A DNA stretch of 64,000 nucleotides from Euglena gracilis (Eukaryota > Euglenida > Euglenophyceae > Euglenales): the NCBI GenBank assembly GCA_039621445.1, contig CP154957.1, forward strand, positions 3,838,504 to 3,902,503. The letters run 5' to 3'. This document shows, piece by piece, positions 1-12,039 of the stretch. The number at the start of each line of letters is the position of its first letter. The stretch's first letter is position 1. The translations under genes and the position numbers were made by a program. The notes below the pieces were generated by a model. The model saw only the letters and a list, made by a program, of their open reading frames with translations, was not told where the DNA came from and did not search any database.

Positions 1-1325
1 ACACCAGGCCGGGGGCTGGGGTCGGCTGGCGGATAACGGTCCGCCCATACGGGTATAATAATGATACTAGTTCCATATTGTTTATAATAACACCAGAATA
101 GTACCGGCCGTGCGCCGCCTCTCCCCGGGATCGATCGCCCGCCCCCCCCCCCCCCCTGAGGCTGAGGTTACCATCTTCCCACCTGGACGTTATCGATCCA
201 GGAAGCCAAGTTTTGAACCCCCCCCCCCAATAGAAGCCGGGTCCAGATAAAAGTGCACCCCCCTTCCCACTGCCGAAGTTGGCAGTGCACTGCCAGCGCA
301 CCCCCAATTTGATGGATTCCTCAAGGAAATTAACAGTGCTACCATTTGGGGGGGTTACTGCCTAACTTGTCACGCTGGGAAAATTTCACCCAGGGCTGCA
401 CATGGCTGCACATGCTGGTTGTCCTGGCTAACTTTTCGGTGCCTTTTTTAAATAAAAATTTTATAGATCTTTATCAGGTTTTTGCAAAATAAATGGCACA
501 CACAACACAATACAACAATGAATGAGTTCTATCTTTCAGAAAATCTCCATAAAATATGAAAAAAATGTCCCCAGAGAACGTACTCGTTGACTTGTCGGGT
601 GGCAACTTGTGATCCACGCTTCTGCTCGCTCATTGGTTTGTGAGGAAACAACTTTCCGGGGGACATCCTCGTGGTTGGAACCAGGAGGGGGGGTGATCCA
701 AATGTGGTGCACAATGCAGGAGGGGGGGGGCTTCGGACAAAAAAAAGTCAAAACGCCACACATATGCATTCACAATCAAACCCGACAGATCCACATTCAC
801 ATCCTTTTATGTCCCCATATTAATTAATAATTTTTTCTTACCCCCCCCTGTCCAAGGCATAGCAATGTTTCAGAGAAGTACCTTTGACGCAATACGCTGT
901 GTCCATGAACATCAATTATCCTTTTTTATCCGCCCATAATATCAGTTTACATCAAAATCAAAACAGAAAAGCACCCAGCGTCATAGCCTTCTTTTATTTC
1001 TTTGACATGCCCCAAAGAGGTTACTTTGCCCACTCGGGCCAAAATGGTTCAAAACCAATAGACTTTGGCCAACCCCCCAAAGCTTTTCAGCGCCTTCGGT
1101 GGCGGTTGGGCTTTCGGCGACTTTTTCTGCCATTCATGGGGGGGGTCTGCAGCCAAAAACTGGTCAGTCATTCCGAAAAAACCACTCAGACACCCCCCTT
1201 AGTTGCGCTAAGGCTTCTCGTCTGTTTATGTTCGCTTCCGGCACACTTTGCTGTGTGGTGAGTGGCCAGGAACCCCTAACACCAGTGATCTTGTGTTGGT
1301 CTGCCTGGCCGGGTCAGGCATTTGC
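1..1325. other. Intergenic, no gene recognised
   Basis: C-homopolymer tracts (about 140-160, 219-229) and mixed low-complexity sequence. The stretch around 228-310 (beginning AATAGAAGC) is weakly similar to about 37530-37610, so it is probably an old repeat. Open frames here are short and I see no protein family in them. Confidence 0.5.
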
Positions 1326-1690
1326 TTAAGGACCCCCCGGGGGGGGGTACTGGCTAGCCAATCGGCTAGACACTGGAAAAAGTGGACTAGCTAGACCCCC
1401 CCTCCCCCGGGAAAGAATGAGGTTTTTAACAGGTTTTTGGCTGATTTTGTTCCAAAAATTCCCAAAAATGGCCAAAAACGGGCATTTTTGGCCATTTTTG
1501 GGGGTCCCAAAAAAAATTTTCGGCGCTTCGCGCCGGTCACTGGAAAAAAAATTTCCACTAGCTAGCCTGCTAGCAGACCCCCCCGGGGGGGGGTCTGCTA
1601 GAAAACCCACTAGCCAAATTTGGACTAGCTGCAGTCCAGCCCCCCCGGGGGGGGTACTGCAATCCCTTAAGCAAATGCCTGGGCCGGGTG
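1326..1690 (+). repeat. Interspersed repeat family A, copy 1
   Basis: It shares a recognisable order of blocks with 10690-11095 and 43268-43545: a C/G hairpin, CTAGCCA and GGACTAGCT motifs around a CACTGGAAAAA block, TTTTTGGCTGATTTTG, then TGGCCAAAAA / GGGCATTTTTGG and a CGGCGC-type hairpin. Internal hairpins such as CGGCGCTTCGCGCCG are evident. No coding capacity is seen. Confidence 0.7.
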
Positions 1691-1784
1691 AGCAACTCTG
1701 GTGTGATTCCAGACCCCCCCCCCTGGGGGGAAGCGATAATACATCCCCCCACCCGTTTTTGACACGCCAAAAACACGGGGACCG

Positions 1785-1815
1785 TACAGTTGACACGGGG
1801 TGTATGTGTGTGTGT

Positions 1816-1859
<44 letters not shown>

Positions 1860-1945
1860 CTCGGACACGTTGTACCATGGGCACTGCACCACGAAGAAAA
1901 TGGCATTTTGGACATGGGAAAAAATGCGGTTGACACGGGGGGGGC
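1785..1945 (+). repeat. (GT)n microsatellite embedded in a dispersed repeat
   Basis: A (GT)n run at about 1800-1858 lies after TTGACACGG and is followed by a block with TGCACCA, AATGGCATTTTGG and AAAATGCGG. The same blocks flank the (GT)n/(GCGT)n run at 12570-12810. The microsatellite is therefore carried by a repeat unit and did not arise independently at each place. Confidence 0.65.
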
Positions 1946-2095
1946 CTGTGTCATGGACCAGCTGTATTAAAGGACTAGGGGGGAGGTACAAGCCAGACCC
2001 CCCCCCCCCCAACCCAACCCACAGGGTTTCCCGGATTCCCGCAACCCCGGGGGGGGGGGGGCAGGCGGCCCCAGAGCGGGGGCCGCGCGGTGGGC

Positions 2096-2223
2096 GTCGC
2101 GGAACCGGAGTACGTCCCCCGGCCGGACCGCCGTGGTGGGCCGGGCCACGACGGCGCCGTTGAGCAGGACGCCGCCGTCCTTCAGCGCCCGCTTGACCCG
2201 GCCCCATGGCTTCGCCAGCGCAC
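2096..2223 (-). CDS. Exon 2 of a putative S4-domain (RluA-like) pseudouridine synthase
   Basis: On the minus strand this GC-rich island reads GALAKPWGRVKRALKDGG, VLLNGAVVARPTTAVRPGD and VLRF. This is the second half of an S4 RNA-binding domain: basic helix, then (V)L(L)NG, then VRPGDVLRF. S4 domains bind structured RNA and sit at the N-terminus of RluA-type pseudouridine synthases, which modify rRNA or tRNA. A CAG acceptor lies immediately upstream (about 2224-2226). The exon end is uncertain: either after GD, at a GTACTC donor near 2108, or after RFRD near 2096. The catalytic domain is not visible and probably lies beyond position 1. A ribosomal-protein-S4-like or TlyA-like protein is the alternative. 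Confidence 0.55.
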
Positions 2224-3417
2224 CTGCCCCCCCCCCACCAGGGCTTTTTTTTTAAAGACTGGGGGGGGTGCTCCCCACCCACCCGCTCCCCACCCACCCA
2301 CCCATCCCCTGGGGGGGGGGGTCCCGGGGACCCACTAATTCCCCCCCCCGAAAATGGCCAAAAATCGTGAGAAAGGCTAAAAATAGCACTTTTTTCAAAA
2401 ATTTCGGCGACTTCGGCACCGAAAAGTATATCCCACCCCCACCCCCCTGGGGTACCCCCCGGGGGGGGTTCGGCCAACCCCCCTACCCCCCCGGGGGACC
2501 CAGAATACCCCCCCCCCACCAGGCGCAGTGAGCTGTTGGCCCAACGGTGGACGAGGCCAAACCCTGTTGAGGGGGGTCAGAGCTGTTCGGGAGCCTAAAT
2601 TCTTTTTTGCTGCGACCCCCCCAAGGCTTAAACAGAAAGCTCCCCCATCCACGGGCCGAAAAATTTTGTCTCCCCAAAACGGCCAAAAGTTCCGTTTTTT
2701 TGGGGTACGTTTGGGGTAAATCTGTCGAAATTGCCAAAAATTGCCGGAAAGAAACATTACATTTGACAGAGGGGTACTAATTGTATGGGTAGAAATACAG
2801 CCCAAGATTTCTTGCACAAAAGCGCCATGTATTTTTCGAGAAAATGGTCAGAAACAACCGGGAAATGGTAGCATTTAAGGCGCATTGTGAGGTCCCCCCC
2901 CCACCCCTCTTGGACCGGAGGTCCGGACCCCCCCCCCCAACTTGCCAAGGGGGTCCAGACGGACCCCAGGGTACCCGGGATCCCCCCCCCCCAAAAGAGG
3001 GAGGGAGGGTCTTCCGAGTTAAAAAAAAAATGGGTGTCGGGTGCACCCGATCTTTCGGGTTTCCAGGATCCGTTAAATTATGGGGAGAACCTCTTTGCAT
3101 TTTTGAAACCTCTCGGAATTTTTGACGCTTCACGGCGCTTTTCCCCCTGGGAGCCACTCCCCACCACCCCCACACCCCCAGGGAGGGGTGCTCCGAACCT
3201 GGGATTGAAAAACAAATTGGTGGCCAATCAATTGGTCTGGACCCCCTCCCCCCTGGGTGGTTGTCTGACCCCCTCCCCCCTCTGTACAAAACCAACACTC
3301 GCTTAGCACCAGAGGAAGTTTGTGCCAAAACACCAGCAACCGGTCACTCTGAAACAAACCAGGCACCCCGGGGATGACCAAGTGTGTGCGTGCTCCCGCC
3401 GCCAAACCGTGGCCGCC
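2224..3417 (-). other. Repeat-filled intron of the S4-domain gene
   Basis: This stretch separates the two halves of the S4 domain. It holds CCCA/GGGT-rich sequence (2270-2345), several C and G homopolymers, and blocks of the GGCCAAAAA/TTTTTGGCC kind seen in families A and D (about 2350-2420, 2640-2750, 3080-3150). No further exon was recognised. The minus-strand 5' boundary is ambiguous: the sequence after CGAGG is GC, not GT, so a GC-AG intron is possible. Confidence 0.45.
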
Positions 3418-3556
3418 CTCGGGTCGGGAGCCCCGGCAGCCGCACCGCCAGCAGCTGGTCGATGCGCATCCCGCAATCTGCCCGAGCCACGGTGTACGAC
3501 ACAAACCGGGGCACACCTCGCTGGGCCAGTCCGCCAGGCACTGCCCATGAAGGCAT
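3418..3556 (-). CDS. Exon 1 of a putative S4-domain (RluA-like) pseudouridine synthase
   Basis: The minus-strand reading from an ATG at 3556 gives MPSWAVPGGLAQRGV, then PRFVSYTVARADCG, MRIDQLLAVRLPG and LPTRG. The segment RIDQLLAVRLPGLPTRG is the first helix pair of an S4 domain (R-L/I-D-x-L-L/F-A-x-x-L) and continues into exon 2 without loss of residues. Together they make a complete S4 core of about 50 residues. The protein is GC-rich and lies between AT-rich or homopolymeric repeats, which is how the exon stands out. The ATG is chosen because no acceptor closer to the domain keeps more sequence; an upstream exon cannot be excluded. What is seen is the S4 half-domain; the pseudouridine synthase assignment is inference from architecture. 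Confidence 0.55.
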
Positions 3557-3659
3557 CGGGGGATGGGAACACTGCCTGGGGGGTCTGTGCATTGCATGAA
3601 GGCCCGAGAACTTTCTTTCCCCAAATAATGATTTAGGTGAAATAAAGAAAACAAATTCC

Positions 3660-4700
3660 CCCCCCCCTGGTCGTATGACCGGGTTCCTGCAACCTGTGAC
3701 CGGGGGGGGGTGGTCATAACACCCCCATGATCTGCAACCTGTGACCGGGGGGTGGTCGTAAATGAGGGGTGGTCGTACGACTAGGGGGGGGGGTAAGGTC
3801 TAAAAGGATAATAAGATAGAAAATATCCCCTTCCTATTTTGCGCTTATATAAACCAACCATATATAAACTGATTTAGCATTGACCAAGACGACAGAACAT
3901 AGATTAAGGCGTGGAACCTAAAATGAACGAAATCATTCCAAATGAACACATGGCAAGTTTGGCGACACCGGCGACTTTGCACCAGGGGCAAATCGCCCAG
4001 TGGCGACAGGAAATCTGGCCATTTGTAGTGCGAAACTAGGCGAGATCTGATCACTTGGCTTGCTGCAGGAGGGTCTTCGGTTGCAGGCCAACGTTCCCAC
4101 TTTCCTGGAGGGGGAGGGAACATACTGCACTCCCCCACCACCCCTAAACCCCTGGGGGGGGTCCAGGGCACCCAAATTTTGGTACCCCCCCCCTTGTCGT
4201 GCGACTGGGTTCCTGCAACCTGCGACCGGGGGGGGGGATCGTAACATCCCCATAACCTGCAAGGGTGGTCGTAAATGAGGGGTGGTCGTACCCCCCCCCC
4301 TTGTCGTACGACCGGGTACCTGCAACCTGCGACCAGGGGGTGGTGGTTGTTTTAGTGGGGGTGGTCGTTGTTCACAGTTCTGGCTGATACCAATGGGGAT
4401 CCGAACTGTCGTCATGGGTGCGGCACACATTAATTCAAGCAGTGTGAAAGCACTACGGATTACGGGTGTAGAAAACATGAGTGGGGGACATGGAAAATGT
4501 TTGGAAAAAGGTGGCATACATGGATACATCTTCATACGACCTCAAAAAACTCGCCTCTTTTTTGGGTCCTGACCTGCAACCTGCGACCGGGGGGGGGGTG
4601 GTCGTTAGACCCCCCTAACCTGCAACCTGCGACCGGGGGTGGTCGTTATAGTGGGGTGGTTGTATGACAAAGGGGGGGAGGAGGTACGACAAGGGGGGGG
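3660..4700. repeat. Interspersed repeat family B (TGCAACCTGCGACC), cluster of copies
   Basis: At least three copies (about 3668-3785, 4193-4370, 4571-4690) of a unit containing GTCGTACGAC, GGGTTCCTGCAACCTG, GACCGGGGG, GGTGGTCGTAAC and ACACCCCCATAACC, often ending in TGAGGGGTGGTCGTA. Further copies lie near 32317-32710, 40028-40510, 45463-45580, 60330-60515 and, inverted, at 61215-61285. The unit is rich in short inverted repeats. No coding sequence is seen between the copies here. Confidence 0.7.
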
Positions 4701-4881
4701 GGCGGGTAATCAACGTTCCAGCATATCAACCTGGGCAAAACGTAAAACGTCGGAAAAGGGTGAAACATGCAATGGCAAAAAGTCGAAGGATTGCACTTTG
4801 CAAATTTTGGGTGCAAAAAACGATTTAGGATTTGGGAGACCAATGAGCTGTCGGCTAAATGCCCCGAAAAAGGCAGCTGGG

Positions 4882-5262
4882 TCAATTTGAGCGTGGGTCA
4901 ATGGGCCAGGGGTGGGGGGGGGGTGAAGATAGCAGGAACCATGCTGGAGAGAACGGCAGTGTAAACAAATTAAACTTGAACATGTCCAGTGAGGCAGCAT
5001 TTCCCAAATTGAATGTACCCAGGCTTACTGCCGGGTGCAGTCCACAACGGCTGGCCTGGTCAATTTCGGGGGTCGGTCTCGACGTTTCGAGGGTCGACTG
5101 CTGCGTCACGGTGGACTGGCTGGCAGCGGAGGATGGGTGAAGTGCAAGGGTTGATGATGAGGCCGCACTTGTTGCCCGAAATTGAGCCACTTTTGTTTTT
5201 GTTGACATCTTGACATGCCTACCGTCAGATTCATTTTTTTCTTTGCTATGCATTTTATTCAT
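4882..5262 (-). CDS. Candidate small protein or exon, Ser/Thr-rich
   Basis: A 126-codon minus-strand frame starts MNKMHSKEKNESDG and includes MSTKTKVAQFRATSA followed by a Ser/Thr/Ala-rich stretch. It lies in a segment lacking the obvious repeats, with AT-rich sequence upstream (5263-5360). The last 25 or so residues run into a G-homopolymer, so the true 3' end is probably a splice site before about 4930. No family is recognised. The support is only open-frame length and amino-acid composition. Confidence 0.22.
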   Translation of the reverse strand: MNKMHSKEKNESDGRHVKMSTKTKVAQFRATSAASSSTLALHPSSAASQSTVTQQSTLETSRPTPEIDQASRCGLHPAVSLGTFNLGNAASLDMFKFNLFTLPFSPAWFLLSSPPPHPWPIDPRSN

Positions 5263-6375
5263 TATTTATTTATGATTATTGTTTCTGAAGAATAATCACC
5301 ACAAAAAAATAATTGCTGACAAACCAAAAATTGAAAACCAGATGTTATAAACCATGAAATAAAATGAGATTGGGTGTGTGCAAATAATCACAATGGGATA
5401 TGTTTCATATCTGCATGCAGTTGTGCAGGTGCATATATGTGGATAATTAAGCGCAGCCCAAATTTACTGGGACCCCCTTGGTTGATTTTAGGCCAGAAAT
5501 TAGGCAAAGCTATTTTTTTCAGCCTAAATTCACAAAACTTTGGCCAAAAGTTAGGTAAACCTCCGGCCTAAACAAAAATGGCCGAAATTTTGGCCAAAAT
5601 TGTGACCCTAAACCTATCCCAAAAACACCCCCCGGGTAAGACTAGTGGGACCTACCCTGGGCGAGGTCCCAGTACACTTGGGCTGTCAACTAAGCACATA
5701 CCAATCCGCCTGCCAACCTGCAATTGTCTTCATAGGGACCGATTTACTATCCTTGCCACTGTTAAAACAGCGGCAAAATAATTCGTTGCAGTAGGTGTGG
5801 GCGTGACCAACCACTTCGTGTGGGCACTTGCACTTGTTGCGTGCAGGCATCGACCGCGCCTCCGCCTGCCGCTGTCCTCGAGGGAACTCTCCGGGCCACA
5901 CAGCGGCGGACTGGTTCTGTAACCGGGGATAAAAAAATTCGGTGTGAAAAACGTTTTTATTGCTTTATGCGGTGGTTGCACTGTACGTGTCGCAAAAAAC
6001 TGACACTTCAAAAAAAAACAACAACTTTTCAATAGCTCCTGCAACAGGCCAAGGGGTTCCCACACTTGGGTCCCAGAGCACCCATCCAGATTCTTTCAAA
6101 ATCCGCAAGTTTTGACATATCTGCATGTTTTTCACACCCGGAATACCTATCCCACTGGAATACCACACTGGAAAACCTATCCCAGGGGACATAATGGGAA
6201 CCCCCAATCGTTTTCCAGTCCGAGGGCCATATGACCGTTTCTCATAGGTCCTCCTGGTTGACTGGTGGGCAGAAATTTGCCTGAAAATCAGCCCTTTCTG
6301 GGCGTTCCATGCTGTCAGTGTGCCACAGCCGAATGCCCGGCACGTTGGACCATCCTTCCTTCCTCCCGCCTGCAG
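5263..6375. other. Intergenic, no gene recognised
   Basis: Mixed sequence with TTAGGC/GCCTAA-type words near 5470-5570, similar in style to those inside the foldback at 20606-20868. No convincing coding segment. Confidence 0.4.
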
Positions 6376-6490
6376 GGAACTGGGCAGGGGCAGGGAGATA
6401 TTCCGGTCGGCCGAAACTTTTATTCTGGTGTTTTATTCCGGGTTATTCCGGTTTATTCCGGAATTTATTCCGGTTTATTCCGGTCAATTT
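6376..6490 (+). repeat. TTTATTCCGG minisatellite with AGGGGCAGGGAGATATTCC flank (left)
   Basis: About six imperfect TTTATTCCGG units (6424-6487) follow the flank AACTGGGCAGGGGCAGGG. The same flank occurs inverted at about 8000-8030, next to a second array of the same 10-bp unit at 7885-7995. The repeat units are in the same orientation in both arrays while the flanks are inverted. Confidence 0.65.
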
Positions 6491-7884
6491 CTGTCTGAAC
6501 GGACTTAGGATTTTCGAAGCACAATTGGGCAAGGCGCTCACCCGGGCTTCAGGAATAAAGATGCATACCTTGGTTGCACCCCCCCCCCCCCGCCAGGTGG
6601 TCACTTCGCACTTGGTGATGCAGGTCTGCACACCACAGCAGACCCCGGCCTTTCCGGGACAAACAAGCCGATGAAAATTGGTGCTCGCGATTTTCTCTTG
6701 AGGCGGGTCCCTGGCACCGCTGTCTGTTTTCAATAATTGTCCCACTGGGTGTCTTAGGCCCAATTGTGTCTCCCTCATTTTTGAAGCCTTGACTGTGTTC
6801 CCCAGATGGTGCTACACAGGCCAGGTGACTTTTGGCCCATTTTGTTGCCTTTTTAGGCTCTGCAATCTGTTCGTGAAAATTTGCCTGCTGCGGTGTCCGC
6901 TTTGACGCAACAGCCATGCTAATTCTGAATTTTGAAATTTGTATTTCTATTGCGCCGTGGGGCAATATAACCCTTAAATTTTCATTCTACATGAGCGTGT
7001 TTTCTTTGCGGATGCGCAATGAAAACACACGTTGACGCATATGCTGTTATTATTGCGCAAATGCGTAGTGATCCCCCATATTTAGAATTACAAAAAAAAT
7101 TAACATTGCGCATTAATATTTAGAATTACAATAAAAAACATTAGCGCAACCTTTTTTATTTTCGTAATGAAAAATTTTTGCGCCATGGCGCAACTGCGCA
7201 ATGGAGTTCCCTCGTTTCATTACCCAGCGCTTTGGGGTTATGCACACTGGGCCCAGGGAGCCCTGTGCCTGTACACTGTAGAGGTCCAAGTCGGTTCGTC
7301 CCAAGGCCCTGGGGGTAGGGACAGACTAATTCGGACTGTCTCAGACCTAGGTGTTCGATAATTTTTTTGCAAGTTTGCGCATTGGCGCAATTTTACACTT
7401 TCAAAGCTAAGTGCGAGTTAGCTTGGTGTTGCTGTTCACGTGTCCCGGCATTCAAACCTGGGTTTTTGAACCTTTTTCAAAACGCAAACCAACCACAAAA
7501 CGCTAAACGCAACCCATTTTTTTTGCGCAATGCAAATGTCAAAACCTTGAGTGTGAGCTAGGCCGTCTAAGAGTGTCATCACCCCCTGATTGAAAGATGA
7601 TTCACTTTGTTCAATGAGATCCCTGCCCCCAAAAATCGGCATTGACATTGTCCTAGTTTGTGTTCCTTTAAAATTTTTTTTCAGGGACAAACATTCAAAC
7701 AAAAAAATGCATTCAATTAGGGGGAAAACAGCCAAAGGTAAGGTGTGCTCCTGATATTAAGTGCCGACTGTGCTACGCTTGCGCTCTTTTGTTGCTCTTC
7801 TGATTTTGAAACCTGAAAATACATCAAAATTCACCTTCATTGCCTCTGTGCCTTACAGAATTTTCAAGCCATTGGCTGGCACTT
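6491..7884. other. Segment between the two TTTATTCCGG arrays; TTGCGC/GCGCAA cluster
   Basis: No gene recognised. Between about 6948 and 7540 the words TTGCGC and GCGCAA occur roughly ten times. One copy forms the 16-bp perfect palindrome TTGCGCCATGGCGCAA (7178-7193). The segment is otherwise AT-rich. Confidence 0.5.
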
Positions 7885-8030
7885 TTATTCCGGTTATTCC
7901 GGTTTATTCCGGTTTATTCCGGTTTTCGCTATTCCGGTTTATTCCGGTTTATTCCGGTTTTCGCTATTCCGGTTTATTCCGGTTTATTCCGGACCGGAAT
8001 ATCTCCCTGCCCCTGAACTGGGCCCCGGAG
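7885..8030 (+). repeat. TTTATTCCGG minisatellite with inverted flank (right)
   Basis: Roughly ten TTTATTCCGG-like units, some interrupted by TTTTCGC, end at 7995 in GGACCGGAATATCTCCCTG CCCCTGAACTGGGC, the reverse complement of the flank at 6376-6410. The pair could be termini of a 1.65-kb element. Confidence 0.6.
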
Positions 8031-8039
8031 GAGCCCAGA

Positions 8040-8260
8040 AAAACGGCGGCCCACGTCCTCGTTGCATTCATCCCGGTCGACCCCCCACCCGTGCAAGGGC
8101 GGAACCTCCATCGGTTTTCGTTTAAACCTCTTAAAAGCCGGACAGAGCAGGTCGGGACGGACCGGACAGCCGTCCCGAAAAGCCGGACCCTCGGGCGGGA
8201 CCTCCCCCCGAGGGCTTCCCCGAGCAGCGCAGGGGTTGCCACACACTTAAAACCCACGGA
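8040..8260 (+). other. GC-rich open segment, coding status unclear
   Basis: An uninterrupted plus-strand frame reads KTAAHVLVAFIPVDPPPV, then QGRNLHRFSFKPLKSRTE. It is open on the minus strand too. There is no second copy to test codon conservation and no recognised motif, so it is noted and not called as a gene. Confidence 0.15.
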
Positions 8261-8287
8261 GGTCATAAAGCCCACGGATGTCATAAG

Positions 8288-8560
8288 CAAACTTGTGCTT
8301 ACCGACCAGGGGGGAGGGGGGAGGGTGGGTGCCATAGGGTGCCTGCCCCTAGCAGGCCCCCCCCGGGGGGTAGGGGTCTGGGGGGACCCAGAAAACTATC
8401 TGAAGGCGCCGGGGTCGGAGGGGGGGGTGCCTGCTATGGGCAGGCACCCCCCCCCCCCAAAACCCTACCCCCCCCGGGGGGGGGTCGGATTGGGTGCTAT
8501 AGGGTGCCTGCCCCCAGCACCCCCCCCGTGGGGTAGGCACCCAAACTATGCACAAACCTG
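8288..8560. mobile_element. hAT-like MITE, copy 1
   Basis: A 273-bp non-coding element flanked by the 8-bp direct repeat GTCATAAG (8280-8287 and 8561-8568). Its ends are CAAACTTGTGC and the inverse of CAGGTTTGTGC. The interior is palindromic (GGGTGCCTGCCCCTAGCAGG and relatives). It is collinear over its whole length with 49999-50311. The 8-bp duplication and CA(G)...TG ends fit the hAT superfamily. It encodes nothing and would need a transposase in trans. Confidence 0.8.
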
Positions 8561-8887
8561 GTCATAAGGTCCGGTTTGGTGGTCGGTCCTGGCCCCGAGG
8601 GGAGAGGCGTTAAACATTGAGAGTCAGGGCTTGGTGTGCGCCAGACGGCTTCTAAAAATGCGCTCTACTCCACAAGGCCATCCCATTCACCGGAAAGGTG
8701 TCACCTGACAAGTTAAGGAAGACAACCTCCTGAGCCCACTGGCTGACAAACTCCCGAGCAGGCATGGTGGACTGTCCAACATGGAAAAGTCAGGTGGAAC
8801 GGACCTAAGCCGCCAGCTTCCCAGCTTCCCTGCGCATGGTGTGAAGCTGAGGAGTGGGAAGCAACCCAAAACGCACAAGCGTCAGAC

Positions 8888-8992
8888 CCAAGCCATCGCG
8901 TGGTCCAGGTCCAGCAACACGGAGGACGGCCCGGCGTCGTCGTCGCTGTCCTCCCCCCGGACCTTCCGGGCGTGCCTTCCCTTTCGGGGCAT
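8888..8992 (-). CDS. Candidate first coding exon, basic then acidic N-terminus
   Basis: The minus strand has a CAG acceptor-like site, then ATG (8992) and MPRKGRHARKVRGEDSDDDA followed by GPSSVLLDLDHAMAW, ending at a possible GTCTGA donor. A basic run followed by an acidic EDSDDD patch is typical of nucleolar and RNA-processing proteins. The end could instead be after DLDH at a GC donor. In that reading it would resemble the N-terminus of Tsr3-type proteins, but the diagnostic CDPK segment is not seen, so I leave it unnamed. No second copy is available to test the frame. Confidence 0.3.
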
Positions 8993-9040
8993 CCCGCCGC
9001 CTGGGCGAATGACGAAGCGACGGGGGTAACTCAGGAGGAA

Positions 9041-10391
<1,351 letters not shown>

Positions 10392-10519
10392 AACATGTGT
10401 CCCTGCACAAAGGATGGATGCTTATTGACCATGTTTATCCATCACAGTCATATACCCATCCCTTCAGATACAACGCCTCTCAGCCTGAACCATTGAGGAA
10501 TCAAGCTTCTTTTTACCAA

Positions 10520-10680
10520 CCCCGGGGGGGGAGAGGGGGGTGCCTTGTGCTATGGGGTCTCTGCCCATAGCAGGCACCCCCCCCCCCCCGGGGGGGGTGG
10601 TTTTGGTGTCTGCCGGCCAAGCTGATTTTCTCTTAAATTTGGCCATTTTCGGGCCCCGGTGCCTGAGGCGCCGGGGGTGT
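10520..10680 (+). mobile_element. Fragment related to the hAT-like MITE
   Basis: CCTTGTGCTATGGGGTCT, CCCATAGCAGGCACCCC and the later GGGCCCCGGTGCC / GGCGCCGGGG block correspond to the left half and middle of the elements at 8288-8560 and 49999-50311. No target duplication was found, so it is partial or rearranged. Confidence 0.5.
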
Positions 10681-10689
10681 GTTGTAGCA

Positions 10690-11095
10690 ACCAGGCTGTT
10701 GCTTTCGGACCCCCGGGGGGGGGGATCCACTAACTAGCCATTTTGCTATACACTGGAAAAAATGGACTAGCTACAGCCCTGGGAGGTAGGTCCGGGGGTC
10801 CCCTGAACTGGGAAAAATTTTCCTCCGGCGCTGCGTGGCGAGGTGGAATGGTGTTTTTAATGCATTTTTTTGGCTGATTTTGGTCCAAAAACAACCCCCC
10901 AAAAATGGCCAGAAATGGGCATTTTTGGCCAGTTTGGGGGGGGGGGGCAAAAATTTGCGCCGGTCACCGGAAAAAAGTTTACATTGGCTAACAGATCACC
11001 ACAGGGGTCTGCTAGAATTTCACAAATTTGGACAAGCTGCCGTCCAGCCCCCCCCCCCCCCCCGGGTACTGCGAGCCCTGAAGCAATAGACTGCT
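10690..11095 (+). repeat. Interspersed repeat family A, copy 2
   Basis: Same block order as 1326-1690: CTAGCCATTTTGC, CACTGGAAAAAATGGACTAG, TTTTTTTGGCTGATTTTGG, GGGCATTTTTGGCC, GCGCCGGTCACCGG and the AAATTTGGACAAGCTGC block. Confidence 0.7.
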
Positions 11096-12030
11096 AGCTA
11101 CCCACCACCCTTGCTAAAACCCGACACCCCCCCGGAGGTGCCGGATTTTAGGGCCTACCCCCTGCCTGCAAATACCCCCCCCCCCTCGGGGGTGCGCACT
11201 TCATAAAAAAAGAAGCCTGATGCGGACATACAGTTCAAAAAGTCATCACTCAAGCAGGTTGCAAAAATCATCAATCCTGAAAAATTCGAAAAAAAAATTG
11301 CTCCCCTCCAGTGTGGTAATCAGTGTTGGAATAATAAACTTGACTGCCTGTGAATCCAAGAGTTTTTGATAGCCCCGCCGAGCCAACCACCTGCTTGGTT
11401 GCTGTGCACCCCGATATGCACTGCACAGAGGAATTCCGGTATTTCGAAGAGAAGATGACGTGCTTGGCACGGCATCAAAAAAAAGCTCATGGACATAAGG
11501 AAGCGGTAGTCTGCATGGCAGAGCACACAGAGCATCCATGGACCTGTCCTCTACCACTGCCAGCCCATTGCCTGACGTGGGGGTCCAGCAAACAGTACAG
11601 CACAAATTCGAAATTTCCAGGAGTGATGACCTTTGCAACCAGCTTGGGTGATGACTTTTTAAACTGTGCAGACGTAGATGTGGCTGATAAAAAAAGAGAA
11701 AAGCCCCCCCCCCCCAAAGAAGCAACGAAAAAGCCCAGAAAATCCACGGAGTGGATACACCGCAACGTTTACGGAGGGACTACCACGCACGGCCTGCATA
11801 CAAGGACCTTCCCTCCACGCCCAAGGAAGGGGGTGGGGACACTATAAACAGGGCCATCCAGCTGCCCAGCCGTCCTGCTCTAGACAAGTAGCGTCTGCCA
11901 TAGCGGCGACAACCGTCATGAGCCCGGATGGCGCGCTTCTGAACACGCGATTGCTGGTCAGTTTGGGCTGGCCAAAGCAAGCCCGGAAAAATCTTTAAAA
12001 AATATAAACTTAATTTTAAAACTTTTTTCG
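11096..12030. other. No gene recognised
   Basis: Plus-strand 11350-11847 is an open frame of 165 codons. Its second half crosses a C run and repeat-like sequence, and its composition is not convincingly protein-like. No motif was seen. Confidence 0.3.
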
Positions 12031-12039
12031 GGTTTCAGC

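Noticed and set aside
1326-2519. 397-codon minus-strand frame rich in Gly and Pro
   Set aside because: It runs through C/G homopolymers, a microsatellite and repeat family A; only the short S4-like island inside its span looks coding, and in a different frame.
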